Assembly (NCBI RefSeq): GCF_000420165.1
Contig: NZ_ATUK01000010.1
Location: 496,001 to 560,000 of the forward strand
Reading direction: 5' to 3'
DNA from: Thioalkalivibrio sp. AKL19
GTDB lineage: Bacteria > Pseudomonadota > Gammaproteobacteria > Ectothiorhodospirales > Ectothiorhodospiraceae
Length of the DNA: 64,000 bases
The stretch's first letter is position 1. Each line of letters starts with the position of its first letter. The notes below the pieces were generated by a model. That model saw nothing but the letters and a program-made list of their open reading frames with translations, had not been told where the DNA came from and did not search any database. Shown piece after piece: positions 1 through 9,447 of the stretch. A program made the translations under genes and the position numbers.

Positions 1-982
<982 letters not shown>

Positions 983-1243
983 TTACTGCTGCGGCTGGAT
1001 GCTCACGAAACGACGGTTGTGCGGACCGCCCACCTTGAAGACGACCTGGCCGTCGACCTTGGCGAACAGCGTATGGTCCTTGCCACAACCCACGCCCTCG
1101 CCGGGATGATACTGCGTCCCGCGCTGGCGAACGAGGATGTTGCCGGCGCGCACGACCTGACCGCCGAAGCGCTTCACGCCAAGGCGTTTGCTCTCGGAAT
1201 CGCGCCCGTTGCGGGTACTCCCGCCTGCCTTCTTATGTGCCAT
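983..1243 (-). CDS. rpmA: 50S ribosomal protein L27
   Basis: Component of the large ribosomal subunit near the peptidyl transferase centre. The 86-residue product has the typical [10 protein letters not shown] start and the conserved stretch [17 protein letters not shown] (about 27-43), and is full length for the family. It lies 29 bases after rplU and is surely co-transcribed with it. No N-terminal extension of the kind cleaved in Firmicutes is present. Confidence 0.98.
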   Translation of the reverse strand: MAHKKAGGSTRNGRDSESKRLGVKRFGGQVVRAGNILVRQRGTQYHPGEGVGCGKDHTLFAKVDGQVVFKVGGPHNRRFVSIQPQQ

Positions 1244-1272
1244 GGTTCAGCTCTCCTGAATGCCTGCGCCGA

Positions 1273-1584
1273 TCAGCCGGCGATGCCGGTGATACGCACG
1301 GTGGTGTAGTGCTGGCGGTGTCCCATCTGCTTCTGGGAATGCTTGCGCCGCCGGAATTTCATGATGTGGATCTTCTTGGCGCGGCCATGGTCCTCGACCT
1401 TGGCGGTGACCTTGCCACCGTCCACCAGCGGGGCCCCGACGCGGACATCGTCACCCGCACCGACCATCAGCACCTGGTCGAATTCGACCTCGGAACCGGC
1501 CTCGGCCTCGAGCTTTTCGATGCGAATCACGTCGCCTTCGGCGACGCGGTACTGTTTACCACCTGTTGCGATGATCGCGTACAT
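1273..1584 (-). CDS. rplU: 50S ribosomal protein L21
   Basis: Large-subunit ribosomal protein, 103 residues, full length. [14 protein letters not shown] at the N-terminus and the basic [16 protein letters not shown] stretch near the C-terminus are family hallmarks. The open frame extends 33 codons further upstream, but the ATG at 1584 is where conserved sequence begins. It is the first gene of the rplU-rpmA-obgE cluster. A well-formed promoter lies at 1655-1683, leaving a leader of about 60 bases that can fold (see leader hairpin). Confidence 0.98.
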   Translation of the reverse strand: MYAIIATGGKQYRVAEGDVIRIEKLEAEAGSEVEFDQVLMVGAGDDVRVGAPLVDGGKVTAKVEDHGRAKKIHIMKFRRRKHSQKQMGHRQHYTTVRITGIAG

Positions 1585-1616
1585 TTCCCTGGGACTCCGT
1601 TGCGATACCTTGTGTG

Positions 1617-1638
1617 GACCAGCCGACTGGGACTGGTC
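1617..1638 (-). promoter_or_regulatory. Possible hairpin in the rplU leader
   Basis: GACCAG and CTGGTC pair around a 10-base loop in the untranslated leader between the predicted rplU promoter and the start codon. L21 operons of other proteobacteria have structured leaders tied to ribosomal-protein feedback, so a regulatory role is possible. Only a 6-bp stem is visible here, so this is weak. Confidence 0.3.
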
Positions 1639-1654
1639 TCGCGAAAGGGCGGAA

Positions 1655-1683
1655 ATGCTAGCAGCGCTTCCTGCCCGGGTCAA
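1655..1683 (-). promoter_or_regulatory. Sigma-70 type promoter for rplU-rpmA-obgE
   Basis: Reading the minus strand, TTGACC (1683-1678) and TAGCAT (1660-1655) are separated by exactly 17 bases. Predicted transcription would start near 1648, about 64 bases before the rplU ATG. The match to the -35 and -10 consensus and the ideal spacing support it. Confidence 0.6.
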
Positions 1684-1818
1684 TGCCGGGAAGCGGCCAG
1701 GCCACGGGAACGCTCAATGGACGGGCACACGCTGGACACCCCGTTTTTTCGATCCGGGGCGCGCGGCAACGGCCCTTGGCCCACTCTGCCCGCGCACCGC
1801 TCCGGCGCGCGCCCGAAC

Positions 1819-1847
1819 TTGTACATTGGGCAGCGTTTCCCTAGCAT
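1819..1847 (+). promoter_or_regulatory. Sigma-70 type promoter for ispB
   Basis: TTGTAC (1819-1824) and TAGCAT (1842-1847) are spaced by 17 bases and sit about 35 bases before the ispB start codon. The same -10 hexamer is used by the divergent rplU promoter. Confidence 0.5.
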
Positions 1848-1882
1848 GCCTTCGCCCCTTACGACCCGGCTTGCCTACCCCC

Positions 1883-2851
1883 ATGTCCATTGATGCGATC
1901 CGAGAACTGGCGGCCGACGACATGCAGGCCGTCGACCAGTGCATCCGCGAACGCCTCAGCTCGCCGGTGGTACTGATCAACCAGCTCGGGCACTACATCA
2001 TCCACTCGGGCGGCAAGCGCCTGCGCCCCCTGCTGGCCACCCTGTCGGCGCGCGCCTGCCGGGTAAAGGGGCAGGACCCGGTCACGCTGGCAGCGGTCGT
2101 GGAATTCATCCACACCGCGACACTGCTGCACGACGACGTGGTGGACGCCTCCGAGCTGCGCCGCGGCAACGAGACCGCCAACCATATCTTCGGCAACGAG
2201 GCCGCCGTCCTGGTCGGCGACTTCCTCTACTCGCGCGCGTTCGAAATGATGGTCGAGGTCGGCTCGATGCGGGTCATGGAGATCCTCTCCCACGCGACCA
2301 ACGTGATCGCCGAGGGCGAGGTGATGCAGCTGATGAACTGTCACGACGCCGGGGTCGACGAGCAACGCTACATGCACGTGATCCAGTCGAAGACCGCCAA
2401 GCTGTTCGAGGCCGCCTGCCAGCTGGGTGCCATCCTGGGCGAGCGCCCGGAGACCGAGGAACAGGCCCTGGCGCATTACGGCATGCATCTGGGCACGGCC
2501 TTCCAGCTCGTCGATGACGTACTCGACTATTCCTCCAATGACGCGGTGACCGGCAAGCGCATGGGTGACGACCTCGCCGAGGGCAAGCCCACGCTGCCGC
2601 TGATTCATGCGCTGCGCGTGGGCACGCCCGACCAGGAGGCCATTGTGCGCCGCGCGATCGAGGACGGCGGCCGCGACCAGGTGGATGCCGTGCTGCAGGT
2701 GGTGCACGCAACCGACGGCCTGGCCTACACCCGCTCGCGCGCCGAGGCCGAAACCGACGCCGCGATCGAGGCAATCTCCACGCTGCCCGACTCCCCGCAC
2801 CGTCAGGCCCTGATCGACCTGGCCCGGTTCGCCGTCGGCCGCAACCACTGA
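1883..2851 (+). CDS. ispB: Trans-polyprenyl (octaprenyl) diphosphate synthase
   Basis: Condenses isopentenyl diphosphate onto farnesyl diphosphate to make the long side chain of ubiquinone or menaquinone. The 322-residue protein carries both aspartate-rich motifs, DDVVD at 84-88 and DDVLD at 211-215, and the conserved GGKRLRP (43-49), as expected for IspB. The open frame runs far upstream, but ATG 1883 matches the family start and follows a good promoter. The position divergent from rplU-rpmA is the classical ispB location. Product chain length (C40 assumed) cannot be read from the sequence. Confidence 0.95.
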   Translation: MSIDAIRELAADDMQAVDQCIRERLSSPVVLINQLGHYIIHSGGKRLRPLLATLSARACRVKGQDPVTLAAVVEFIHTATLLHDDVVDASELRRGNETANHIFGNEAAVLVGDFLYSRAFEMMVEVGSMRVMEILSHATNVIAEGEVMQLMNCHDAGVDEQRYMHVIQSKTAKLFEAACQLGAILGERPETEEQALAHYGMHLGTAFQLVDDVLDYSSNDAVTGKRMGDDLAEGKPTLPLIHALRVGTPDQEAIVRRAIEDGGRDQVDAVLQVVHATDGLAYTRSRAEAETDAAIEAISTLPDSPHRQALIDLARFAVGRNH

Positions 2852-2929
2852 TCGGGACGGCCGAACCATTTTCACCGCCCGGGGGCATGGACAGCCCCGA
2901 AGAGGCTCGGCATAATAGCGGGCTCGGTT

Positions 2930-3006
2930 CGGAGTGTAGCTCAGCTTGGTAGAGCACTGCCTTCGGGAGGCAGGGGTCGAAGGTTCGAATCCTTTCACTC
3001 CGACCA
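2930..3006 (+). tRNA. tRNA-Pro (anticodon CGG)
   Basis: A 77-base cloverleaf. Acceptor stem CGGAGTG (2930-2936) pairs with CACTCCG (2996-3002), followed by discriminator A and an encoded CCA. The anticodon stem CTGCC/GGCAG holds loop TTCGGGA, giving anticodon CGG, which reads CCG codons. The T-arm has the GGTTCGAATCC pattern. A CATAAT hexamer at 2911-2916 may be its -10 element. Confidence 0.97.
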
Positions 3007-3108
3007 ACCTTCTTCTTGACCCTGGATCTCCGGCCTGTGGCCCGCTGCAAACGGCCCGCCCCGGAGACCGCCAGGTCCCGATCACGTTCAGGTCCCGCGG
3101 ACACGTCC

Positions 3109-3759
3109 ATGACCGCCAATGCCCCGGCCGCTCGCGGCACTCTCTACATCGTTTCCGCTCCGTCCGGCGCCGGCAAGACCAGCCTGGTCGCCGCCCTGCT
3201 GGAGTCGGTGGAAGCCGTGGAAGTCTCGGTCTCGCACACCACACGCAAACCGCGCGCCAGCGAGGTCAACGGGCAGCACTACCACTTCGTCACCGCCGAG
3301 ACCTTCCTCGGGATGATCGAGGACGGTCAGCTGCTGGAACACGCCAAGGTCTTCGACAACTTCTACGGGACCGCACGGGCCAGTGTCGACGAACGCCTGG
3401 ACGCCGGCATGGACGTGATTCTGGAGATCGACTGGCAGGGCGCGCGCCAGGTGCGCGCGGCCGTGCCGGACGCCCACTCCATCTTCATCCTGCCGCCCTC
3501 GCGCGACGAGCTGGAACGCCGCCTGCGCGGCCGCGGCCAGGACGAGGAAGACGTGATCCAGCGCCGCCTGCGCGACGCCGAATCCGACTGCACGCATTTC
3601 CGCGAGTACGACTACACCGTGGTCAATGCCGATTTTGACCAGGCCGTGCGCGACCTGGCCTGTATCTTCCGCGCCAATCGCCTGCGCACCGTGGAACAGG
3701 AGTTCCGATCCGCACCCACGATCGGGAATCTGTTGGCGGGGGCGCCGGGGTCGGCGTAA
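3109..3759 (+). CDS. gmk: Guanylate kinase
   Basis: Phosphorylates GMP to GDP with ATP. The 216-residue product has the P-loop SAPSGAGKTS (16-25) and the GMP-binding SHTTRKPRASE stretch (about 42-52), then the lid-type RRLRDAE segment. It is full length for the family. The frame is open upstream, but ATG 3109 leaves only a short extension before the P-loop, as in homologues. It is followed by rpoZ and spoT, the gmk-rpoZ-spoT order found in many gammaproteobacteria, which links guanine nucleotide supply to ppGpp metabolism. Confidence 0.97.
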   Translation: MTANAPAARGTLYIVSAPSGAGKTSLVAALLESVEAVEVSVSHTTRKPRASEVNGQHYHFVTAETFLGMIEDGQLLEHAKVFDNFYGTARASVDERLDAGMDVILEIDWQGARQVRAAVPDAHSIFILPPSRDELERRLRGRGQDEEDVIQRRLRDAESDCTHFREYDYTVVNADFDQAVRDLACIFRANRLRTVEQEFRSAPTIGNLLAGAPGSA

Positions 3760-3766
3760 CATGCTG

Positions 3767-3786
3767 GAGTGTAGTTCGCTACACTC
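3767..3786 (+). terminator. Hairpin between gmk and rpoZ
   Basis: GAGTGTAG and CTACACTC form a perfect 8-bp stem capped by a stable TTCG tetraloop. Only a short GTTT follows, so it may act as a weak terminator or mRNA-end stabiliser between gmk and rpoZ. Confidence 0.45.
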
Positions 3787-3816
3787 GTTTCAAGAATTTA
3801 CTGACCGGAGTATCCG

Positions 3817-4092
3817 ATGGCACGCGTCACCGTCGAGGACTGCCTCGAGAATGTCGAAAACCGCTTTCAACTGGTGCTGATGGCCGCCCGCCGGGCCCGT
3901 CACATCGCCCACGGCAAGGAAGCGCGTGTCCCCGAGGACAACGACAAGCCCACGGTAATCGCCCTGCGCGAGATCGCTGCCGGCGTGGTCGGCACCGAGG
4001 TGTTCGACGAACACGATGAACGGCCCCAGAACCAGATGCTGGACTTCAGCACCATCCGCCATCTGGAACAGCTGGAAGCCGACGAACGCTAG
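3817..4092 (+). CDS. rpoZ: DNA-directed RNA polymerase omega subunit
   Basis: Small RNA polymerase subunit that helps beta-prime assembly and forms one ppGpp-binding site. The 91 residues begin [11 protein letters not shown] and contain [15 protein letters not shown] and the [13 protein letters not shown] stretch, all typical. It sits between gmk and spoT; the rpoZ stop is followed 14 bases later by the spoT start, with a strong ribosome-binding site in the gap. Confidence 0.97.
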   Translation: MARVTVEDCLENVENRFQLVLMAARRARHIAHGKEARVPEDNDKPTVIALREIAAGVVGTEVFDEHDERPQNQMLDFSTIRHLEQLEADER

Positions 4093-4105
4093 GAGAGGGT
4101 TTTCA

Positions 4106-6280
4106 ATGGCCGCTGGGCAGCCAGCCGCGCCCGGGGCCGTCTCGACGGCAACGGGCGACTCGACCCGATTCCTGATCAGCGATTTGTGTTCCGAGCTCGA
4201 GGCCTATCTCGAGCCGGGCGAGGTCGAGGAGGTTTATCGCGCCTACCTCCTGGGCGCGGAGTCCCACGAAGGCCAGACCCGAAAGACCGGCGAACCCTAC
4301 ATCTATCACCCGCTCGCCGTGGCCCGCACCATGGCCGAGATGCGGATGGATCACCAGGCGATCAGCGCCGCCATCCTGCATGACGTGATGGAGGACACCG
4401 CCACCAGCAAGGACCGCATCCATGCCGAGTTCGGCGAGGAGGTCGCGGAGCTGGTGGACGGCGTTTCCAAGCTGACCCACCTGCAGTTCCAGTCCAAGGC
4501 CGAGGCCCAGGCGGAGAACTTCCGCAAGATGATGCTGGCGATCACCCGCGACATCCGGGTGATCCTGATCAAGCTGGCCGACCGTCTGCACAACATGCGC
4601 ACCCTCGGCGTAATGCGCCCGGACAAGCGCCGCCGCATCGCCAAGGAAACCCTGGAGATCTACGCCCCGATCGCGCAGCGCCTGGGCATGAATGCCATGC
4701 GCCGCGAGCTGGAGGCGCTCGGGTTTTCCGCCAAGCATCCCTGGCGCGCCGCGGTGCTGGAACGCGCGGTGCACCGCGCCGGGGGCAACCGCCGGGAGCC
4801 GATGCGCAACATCGAGCAGGCGATTTGCTCGCGCATGGAGGCCGCCGGCATCGTCGGACGCATCTCCGGGCGCGAGAAGGGCCTGTACAGCATCTACCGC
4901 AAGATGCGCGACAAGCACCACTCGTTCGAGGACGTGTTCGACGTCTTCGCCATCCGCATCATCGTCGACGACGTGGATACCTGCTATCGCTCCCTGGGCG
5001 TGGTGCACAACCTCTACAAGCCGGTACCGGGGCGTTTCAAGGACTACATCGCGATCCCCAAGTCCAACGGCTACCAGTCGCTGCACACCATCCTGTTCGG
5101 CCCGCAGGGCGTGCCCATCGAGGTCCAGATCCGCTCGACCGAGATGGACCGCGTGGCCGAGAGCGGCATCGCCGCGCACTGGCAGTACAAGGCCGGCGGC
5201 GAGTCCACCCGCACCGCCCAGAGCCGGGCCCGCGAGTGGCTGAAGGACGTGCTCGAGATCCAGAACAGCGTGGGCAACTCCATCGAGTTCCTGGAGAACG
5301 TCAAGGTCGATCTCTTCCCCGACGAGGTCTACACCTTCACCCCCGGCGGCGACATCCTCGTCCTGCCGCGCGACGCCACCCCGATCGACTTCGCCTACGC
5401 CGTGCACTCGGATGTCGGCAATCGCTGCGTAGCGGCCAAGATCGACCGCCAGCTGGCACCCCTGTCGGTGCGCCTGCAAAGTGGCCAGACAGTGGAGATC
5501 GTCACCTCGCCCGGCGCCCGCCCCAACCCGGCCTGGCTGTCGTTCGTGGTCACCGGCAAGGCCCGCACCGGCATTCGCCACTGCCTGAAGTCCATGCAGT
5601 CCGAAGAGGCCCGCACCCTTGGCGAACGCCTGCTGGAGAAGGCCCTGGAATCCCTGGAGACCAGCCTCGCCCGCATCTCGCCGGCCCGCCTGGATCAGAT
5701 GCTCGACGCGATGCAACTGGAGGACCTGGACGCACTGCTGATCGATATCGGCCTGGGCAACCGCATGGCCTCACTGGTGGCCCGCCAGATGGTGGGCAAG
5801 GAAACCCCCGAGCCCGCGACCGACGCGCCCCCCACCACCCTGGCGGTCAAGGGCACCGAGGGGCTGGTACTGAACTACGCCCGCTGCTGTCACCCGATCC
5901 CCGGCGACCCGATCATCGGCCAGCTGAGCGCCGGGCGCGGCCTGGTGGTCCACCGCGAGAACTGCCGCAACGTGCTGCACGAAAGTCGCGACCGCGGCGA
6001 CCGCACGATTGCGCTGGAATGGTCCCACGAGCCCCAGCTGCAGTTCACCGCCGCCGTGCGCACCCGCACCGCCAACCGCCGCGGGGCCCTGGCCGACATG
6101 GCCGCGGTCATCGCGGACCATGGCTCCAACATCGAGCACATCTCGTTCAACGAGCAGGACGGCCATTCCACCGCGATGACCTTCCTGCTGACGGTGCGCG
6201 ACCGCCAGCACCTGGCCCAGATCATGCGCGGCCTGCGGCGGCTGTCCGACGTCCTGCGCATCTCGCGCCAGCGCGGCTGA
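4106..6280 (+). CDS. spoT: Bifunctional (p)ppGpp synthetase/hydrolase SpoT
   Basis: Makes and degrades the stringent alarmone ppGpp. The 724-residue protein has the usual RelA/SpoT layout: HD hydrolase domain (about 45-200) with intact LHDVMEDT (91-98), synthetase domain (about 240-370) with DYIAIPKSNGYQSLHT, TGS domain (about 405-465), a helical/zinc-finger region with a CCH motif, and a C-terminal ACT domain. RFKD at 310-313 is the RxKD variant of bifunctional enzymes, not the acidic form of RelA. The HD residues look active. ATG 4106 follows AGGAGAGG at ideal distance; an earlier in-frame methionine inside rpoZ is not used. Third gene of gmk-rpoZ-spoT. Confidence 0.96.
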   Translation: MAAGQPAAPGAVSTATGDSTRFLISDLCSELEAYLEPGEVEEVYRAYLLGAESHEGQTRKTGEPYIYHPLAVARTMAEMRMDHQAISAAILHDVMEDTATSKDRIHAEFGEEVAELVDGVSKLTHLQFQSKAEAQAENFRKMMLAITRDIRVILIKLADRLHNMRTLGVMRPDKRRRIAKETLEIYAPIAQRLGMNAMRRELEALGFSAKHPWRAAVLERAVHRAGGNRREPMRNIEQAICSRMEAAGIVGRISGREKGLYSIYRKMRDKHHSFEDVFDVFAIRIIVDDVDTCYRSLGVVHNLYKPVPGRFKDYIAIPKSNGYQSLHTILFGPQGVPIEVQIRSTEMDRVAESGIAAHWQYKAGGESTRTAQSRAREWLKDVLEIQNSVGNSIEFLENVKVDLFPDEVYTFTPGGDILVLPRDATPIDFAYAVHSDVGNRCVAAKIDRQLAPLSVRLQSGQTVEIVTSPGARPNPAWLSFVVTGKARTGIRHCLKSMQSEEARTLGERLLEKALESLETSLARISPARLDQMLDAMQLEDLDALLIDIGLGNRMASLVARQMVGKETPEPATDAPPTTLAVKGTEGLVLNYARCCHPIPGDPIIGQLSAGRGLVVHRENCRNVLHESRDRGDRTIALEWSHEPQLQFTAAVRTRTANRRGALADMAAVIADHGSNIEHISFNEQDGHSTAMTFLLTVRDRQHLAQIMRGLRRLSDVLRISRQRG

Positions 6281-6358
6281 CACGCGCCGCACCCGCTGAT
6301 CCGCCACCCGGCGGCCGGGCTTCTTGCAGGCGCCCCGTGCGCAGCGGAAGATCGAGGC

Positions 6359-7435
6359 ATGATCGCCGACATCCTCAACGAAACCCTGGGCGTCGCACTC
6401 ACCGCGGCGCCCTGGTTGTTGCTGGGTCTGCTGGCCGCCGGCGCGGTCAAGGCCCTGATCCCGGAGGCCGCCCTGCAGCGCTGGCTCGGCGGCGCCGGCC
6501 TGGCGGCCACCGCGCGCGCCGCCGTGGTCGGAGCACCGTTGCCGCTTTGTTCCTGCGGGGCCATCCCCACCGCCCTGGCCCTGCATCGTGGCGGCGCCGG
6601 TCGCGGGCCCACCACCGCCTTCCTGATCGGAACGCCGGGTGTCGGCGCGGACTCGCTGGCCATCAGCTATGCCCTGCTGGGCCCGGTAATGGCCGTGGCC
6701 CGCGCCCTTGGCGCCATCCTCACGGCCATCACGACAGGGTTACTGGTGGGGCGCACACGCGCCGCGACGGAGCACCCGGAGGCAACCGGGGCCGAACCCG
6801 ACACCTGCGGCGGATGTTGCGGGACCGACACGGACTGCGCCACGCCCGAAGCCCCGGAACGTCTCCCCGCGCGACTCCGCAGCGGACTGCACTACGCCTT
6901 CCACGACGTGCTCGACGATATCCGCCTGTGGCTGGTGATCGGCCTGCTGGTCGCCGGCGCCCTGCTCGCCCTGGTCCCGCCGGCCACCCTGGCCGCCTGG
7001 GGCTCGGGCCTGCCGGCCATGCTCGTAATGGCCGTCATTGGCATCCCGATGTACCTGTGCGCGACCGCCGCCACGCCCATCGCCGTGGGTCTGATCGCGG
7101 CCGGGGTCTCGCCCGGCACGGTGCTGGTGTTCCTGCTGGCCGCGCCGATCACCAGCCTGGCGACGCTGGGCGTGTTCCGCCGCGAACTCGGCACCCCGGC
7201 GCTGGTGCTCTACCTGGCCGGAATCGCAGCCACCACCATCGCGCTGGGGCTCGCCCTGGACGCCGGACTGGCCCGCACCGGGGTTGACGTCGCCACCCAG
7301 ATGGGCGCCGCCGGCGAATTGCTGCCCGCCTGGCTCGAGTGGAGCGCCCTGATCATCCTGATCGTCCTGGCCACACCGGTCCTGCGCCGGTGGCTGGACC
7401 GCCTGATCCCTCATCCACACCCGCGGAGTGCGTGA
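6359..7435 (+). CDS. SO_0444-type Cu/Zn efflux permease (ArsP_1/DUF318 family)
   Basis: A 358-residue inner-membrane permease with two homologous bundles of about four helices. The first bundle carries PLPLCSCGAIPT (61-72) and the second PMYLCATAATP, the paired cysteine motifs of the SO_0444/ArsP-like permeases thought to export soft metals or metalloid compounds. The cytoplasmic linker between the bundles has clustered cysteines (150, 153, 154, 160) that could bind metal. The stop codon directly abuts the ATG of the following O-methyltransferase, so they are probably one transcript. The metal specificity is inferred from the family only. Confidence 0.85.
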   Translation: MIADILNETLGVALTAAPWLLLGLLAAGAVKALIPEAALQRWLGGAGLAATARAAVVGAPLPLCSCGAIPTALALHRGGAGRGPTTAFLIGTPGVGADSLAISYALLGPVMAVARALGAILTAITTGLLVGRTRAATEHPEATGAEPDTCGGCCGTDTDCATPEAPERLPARLRSGLHYAFHDVLDDIRLWLVIGLLVAGALLALVPPATLAAWGSGLPAMLVMAVIGIPMYLCATAATPIAVGLIAAGVSPGTVLVFLLAAPITSLATLGVFRRELGTPALVLYLAGIAATTIALGLALDAGLARTGVDVATQMGAAGELLPAWLEWSALIILIVLATPVLRRWLDRLIPHPHPRSA

Positions 7436-8098
7436 ATGTCCAATCGTTCCATCGGACTCGATGAACCGCTGTACCACTACCTCCTGGAGCACTCGTTGCG
7501 CGAGCCCGACGTACTGGCGCAGCTGCGCGCCGAGACGGCCAACCTGCCGGAGGCGAACATGCAGATCGCCCCGGAGCAGGGACAGTTCATGGCCCTGCTG
7601 GCGAAGCTCATGGGCGCACGGCGCTACCTGGAGATCGGCACCTTCACCGGCTACAGTGCCCTGGCCATCGCCCTCGTCCTGCCGGAGGACGGCGAGGTCG
7701 TCACCCTGGACAAGAGCGCGGACTGGACCGCCTCGGCCCGGCGCTACTGGGAGCGCGCCGGGGTCGCCGGACGCATCCGGCTCGAGCTGGGCGAGGCCCG
7801 CAACACGCTGCAGGCACTGGAGGCCACCGGCGAGACCGGTCGCTTCGATCTGGCCTTCATCGATGCCGACAAGACCGGCTACCCCGACTATTTCGAACAC
7901 TGCCTGCGCCTGGTACGCCGGGGCGGCCTGATCCTGATCGACAACACCCTGTGGCACGGAACCGTCGCCGACCCGGACGACCAGCGCGGCGACACCCGCG
8001 CGATCCGCGCCTTCAACGACGCCCTGCATCACGACGAACGCATCGACCTCTCGCTGGCCCCCATCGGCGACGGCCTGACCCTGGCCCGCCGCCGCTGA
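7436..8098 (+). CDS. Class I SAM-dependent O-methyltransferase (caffeoyl-CoA OMT-like)
   Basis: A 220-residue soluble methyltransferase. Motif I reads YLEIGTFTGYSALA (about 63-76) and a later FIDADKTGYPDYF stretch holds the metal/substrate aspartates typical of the caffeoyl-CoA/catechol O-methyltransferase group (COG4122). Start ATG abuts the stop of the permease, suggesting co-expression. Bacterial members are widespread and mostly uncharacterised; the acceptor molecule cannot be deduced. Confidence 0.88.
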   Translation: MSNRSIGLDEPLYHYLLEHSLREPDVLAQLRAETANLPEANMQIAPEQGQFMALLAKLMGARRYLEIGTFTGYSALAIALVLPEDGEVVTLDKSADWTASARRYWERAGVAGRIRLELGEARNTLQALEATGETGRFDLAFIDADKTGYPDYFEHCLRLVRRGGLILIDNTLWHGTVADPDDQRGDTRAIRAFNDALHHDERIDLSLAPIGDGLTLARRR

Positions 8099-8161
8099 AA
8101 CCGACGCGGCTCTGGATTCACCACAGAGAACACGGAGAAGGGACCGGTCAAGGTCAAGGAC

Positions 8162-8268
8162 GATCTACAGGAAGACGCGAAGATTGGAAGATGGAATGGG
8201 TAGCCCAGGGGCCAGCAACGCATTGCTCATTCAGAATTTCTTCCCGTCTTCCCATCTTCCTGTGAATC
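8162..8268. repeat. Intergenic palindromic repeat, family F copy 1
   Basis: The ends (8162-8191 and 8239-8268) are imperfect inverted repeats, 24 of 30 positions, sharing ACAGGAAGA then GGAAGA. A second copy lies at 28447-28585. The flanking sequence 8120-8140 resembles the widespread CCACAGAGAACAC intergenic repeat. No coding potential is seen in 8099-8310. Confidence 0.6.
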
Positions 8269-8310
8269 GCTTTTTTGGGGCCCGAAGATTGCTACGGGCC
8301 GCGGGAAGCG

Positions 8311-8745
8311 TTACAGGCAAAGGCCGCTGTCGCCAAGGCCACGGCGGCAGATGGCACGGCGCTCCACAGACTGCACCACCCAGCCCGCCTCGACCTCGTC
8401 CAGCTCCAGGCGGAATTCGTAGGCACTGACGGCGTCGTCGCGCAGCCCGGTCAGGTGGACCTCCGCGCGTTCCGGGCGTGGCTGGTCGATCTCCAGACCG
8501 GCATAGTCGACCGCCAGACCGGAGGCCCAGCGGCTGGCCGCCAGCCACTCCAACACGGCGGCACCGGGCATGACCTCCGGCTCCAGCGACGGCACCGGCC
8601 GAGCCTCGAAGGCCGTCGGCGCGGGCGCCCATCCTTCGGGCGATCCCGCGGCCGTGGCGTCGGCCTCCGGCCCCGGAGCGGACGTGACGCAGCCAGCCAG
8701 AAGCAACGCCAGCCCGCCCCCTGCAATCTGCCTCTTCCCGTGCAT
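8311..8745 (-). CDS. Putative lipoprotein of unknown function
   Basis: A 144-residue exported protein. It has a short positive N-region, a hydrophobic stretch and lipobox LLLAGC, so it is probably a lipid-anchored envelope protein. The mature part begins with a low-complexity Ala/Pro/Gly linker followed by a compact domain ending in Cys-rich RRAICRRG. I do not recognise the domain. ATG 8745 is preferred over upstream methionines because AGGAAGG precedes it at 8-9 bases and it gives a normal signal peptide. It is divergent from the amphipathic repeat protein at 8866. Confidence 0.7.
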   Translation of the reverse strand: MHGKRQIAGGGLALLLAGCVTSAPGPEADATAAGSPEGWAPAPTAFEARPVPSLEPEVMPGAAVLEWLAASRWASGLAVDYAGLEIDQPRPERAEVHLTGLRDDAVSAYEFRLELDEVEAGWVVQSVERRAICRRGLGDSGLCL

Positions 8746-8865
8746 CGCGTGGCCTTCCTCGCAAATCATCATGTCCCGGGAAACATACCGGAGCACAAAA
8801 CGTCCTACCATGACAGATATACATCATCGGTCGGCCGCCCCGCGGCGACCCTGGAGGTTCCCATC

Positions 8866-9447
8866 ATGAAAGTGCTCGAACTGCGCCCGATCCTGCTGAC
8901 CGGACTGTGCAGCCTGATGCTCGCCGCAAGCCCCGTGTACGCCGCCGACCACGAGACCCACGCAGGGGACGGCACCACGGTCAGCGACGAACAGGAAACG
9001 GCGGCGGAGGACGACGCCACCGTTAGCGAGATGGAGGAACTGCGCGAGTCGTGGGCCGAGGCCCGCGAGGAGCTCCAGGAAGAAGGCGAAGAGGTGGGCG
9101 AGGCGACCCGCTCGCGCACCCGCGAGACCCTGGACGCGATGGACCGCGAACTGAGCCGTCTGGGTGACAACATCCGCGAGGGCTGGGATGACCTGAGTGA
9201 TGCAACCCGCGAACGCCGCGAACAGGCCTATGACGGCCTGGTCGAGGAGCGTGACCGCCTGGCCGAGTGGTCCGGCGACATGCGCGAGCGGTCCTCCGGC
9301 GCCTGGGGCGGTATTCGCGAAGGCGCCCGCGATGCCTGGGGCGGCATCCGCGACGGCTCGCGCAAGGCCTGGGGCTCGGTGCGCGATGCCTTCCGCGCGG
9401 ACGACGAGCCGGCCGACGGTACCGGCGAGCGGGACATCCAGGACTGA
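8866..9447 (+). CDS. Exported amphipathic-helix repeat protein
   Basis: 193 residues. A signal peptide (about 1-23, cleavage after VYA) is followed by an acidic, highly charged helical region. The C-terminal part holds near-repeats of about 11 residues: WGGIREGARDA, WGGIRDGSRKA, WGSVRDAF. This is an apolipoprotein- or LEA-like amphipathic pattern, suggesting a periplasmic or surface coiled coil that binds membrane or lipid. No family name is assigned. GGAGG precedes ATG 8866. Its TGA overlaps the ATG of the cytochrome c gene (TGATG), so the two are translationally coupled. Confidence 0.75.
   Translation: MKVLELRPILLTGLCSLMLAASPVYAADHETHAGDGTTVSDEQETAAEDDATVSEMEELRESWAEAREELQEEGEEVGEATRSRTRETLDAMDRELSRLGDNIREGWDDLSDATRERREQAYDGLVEERDRLAEWSGDMRERSSGAWGGIREGARDAWGGIRDGSRKAWGSVRDAFRADDEPADGTGERDIQD

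Noticed and set aside
4103-5716. A 537-codon minus-strand frame
   Set aside because: It is antisense to spoT; no motif, start signal or family resemblance.
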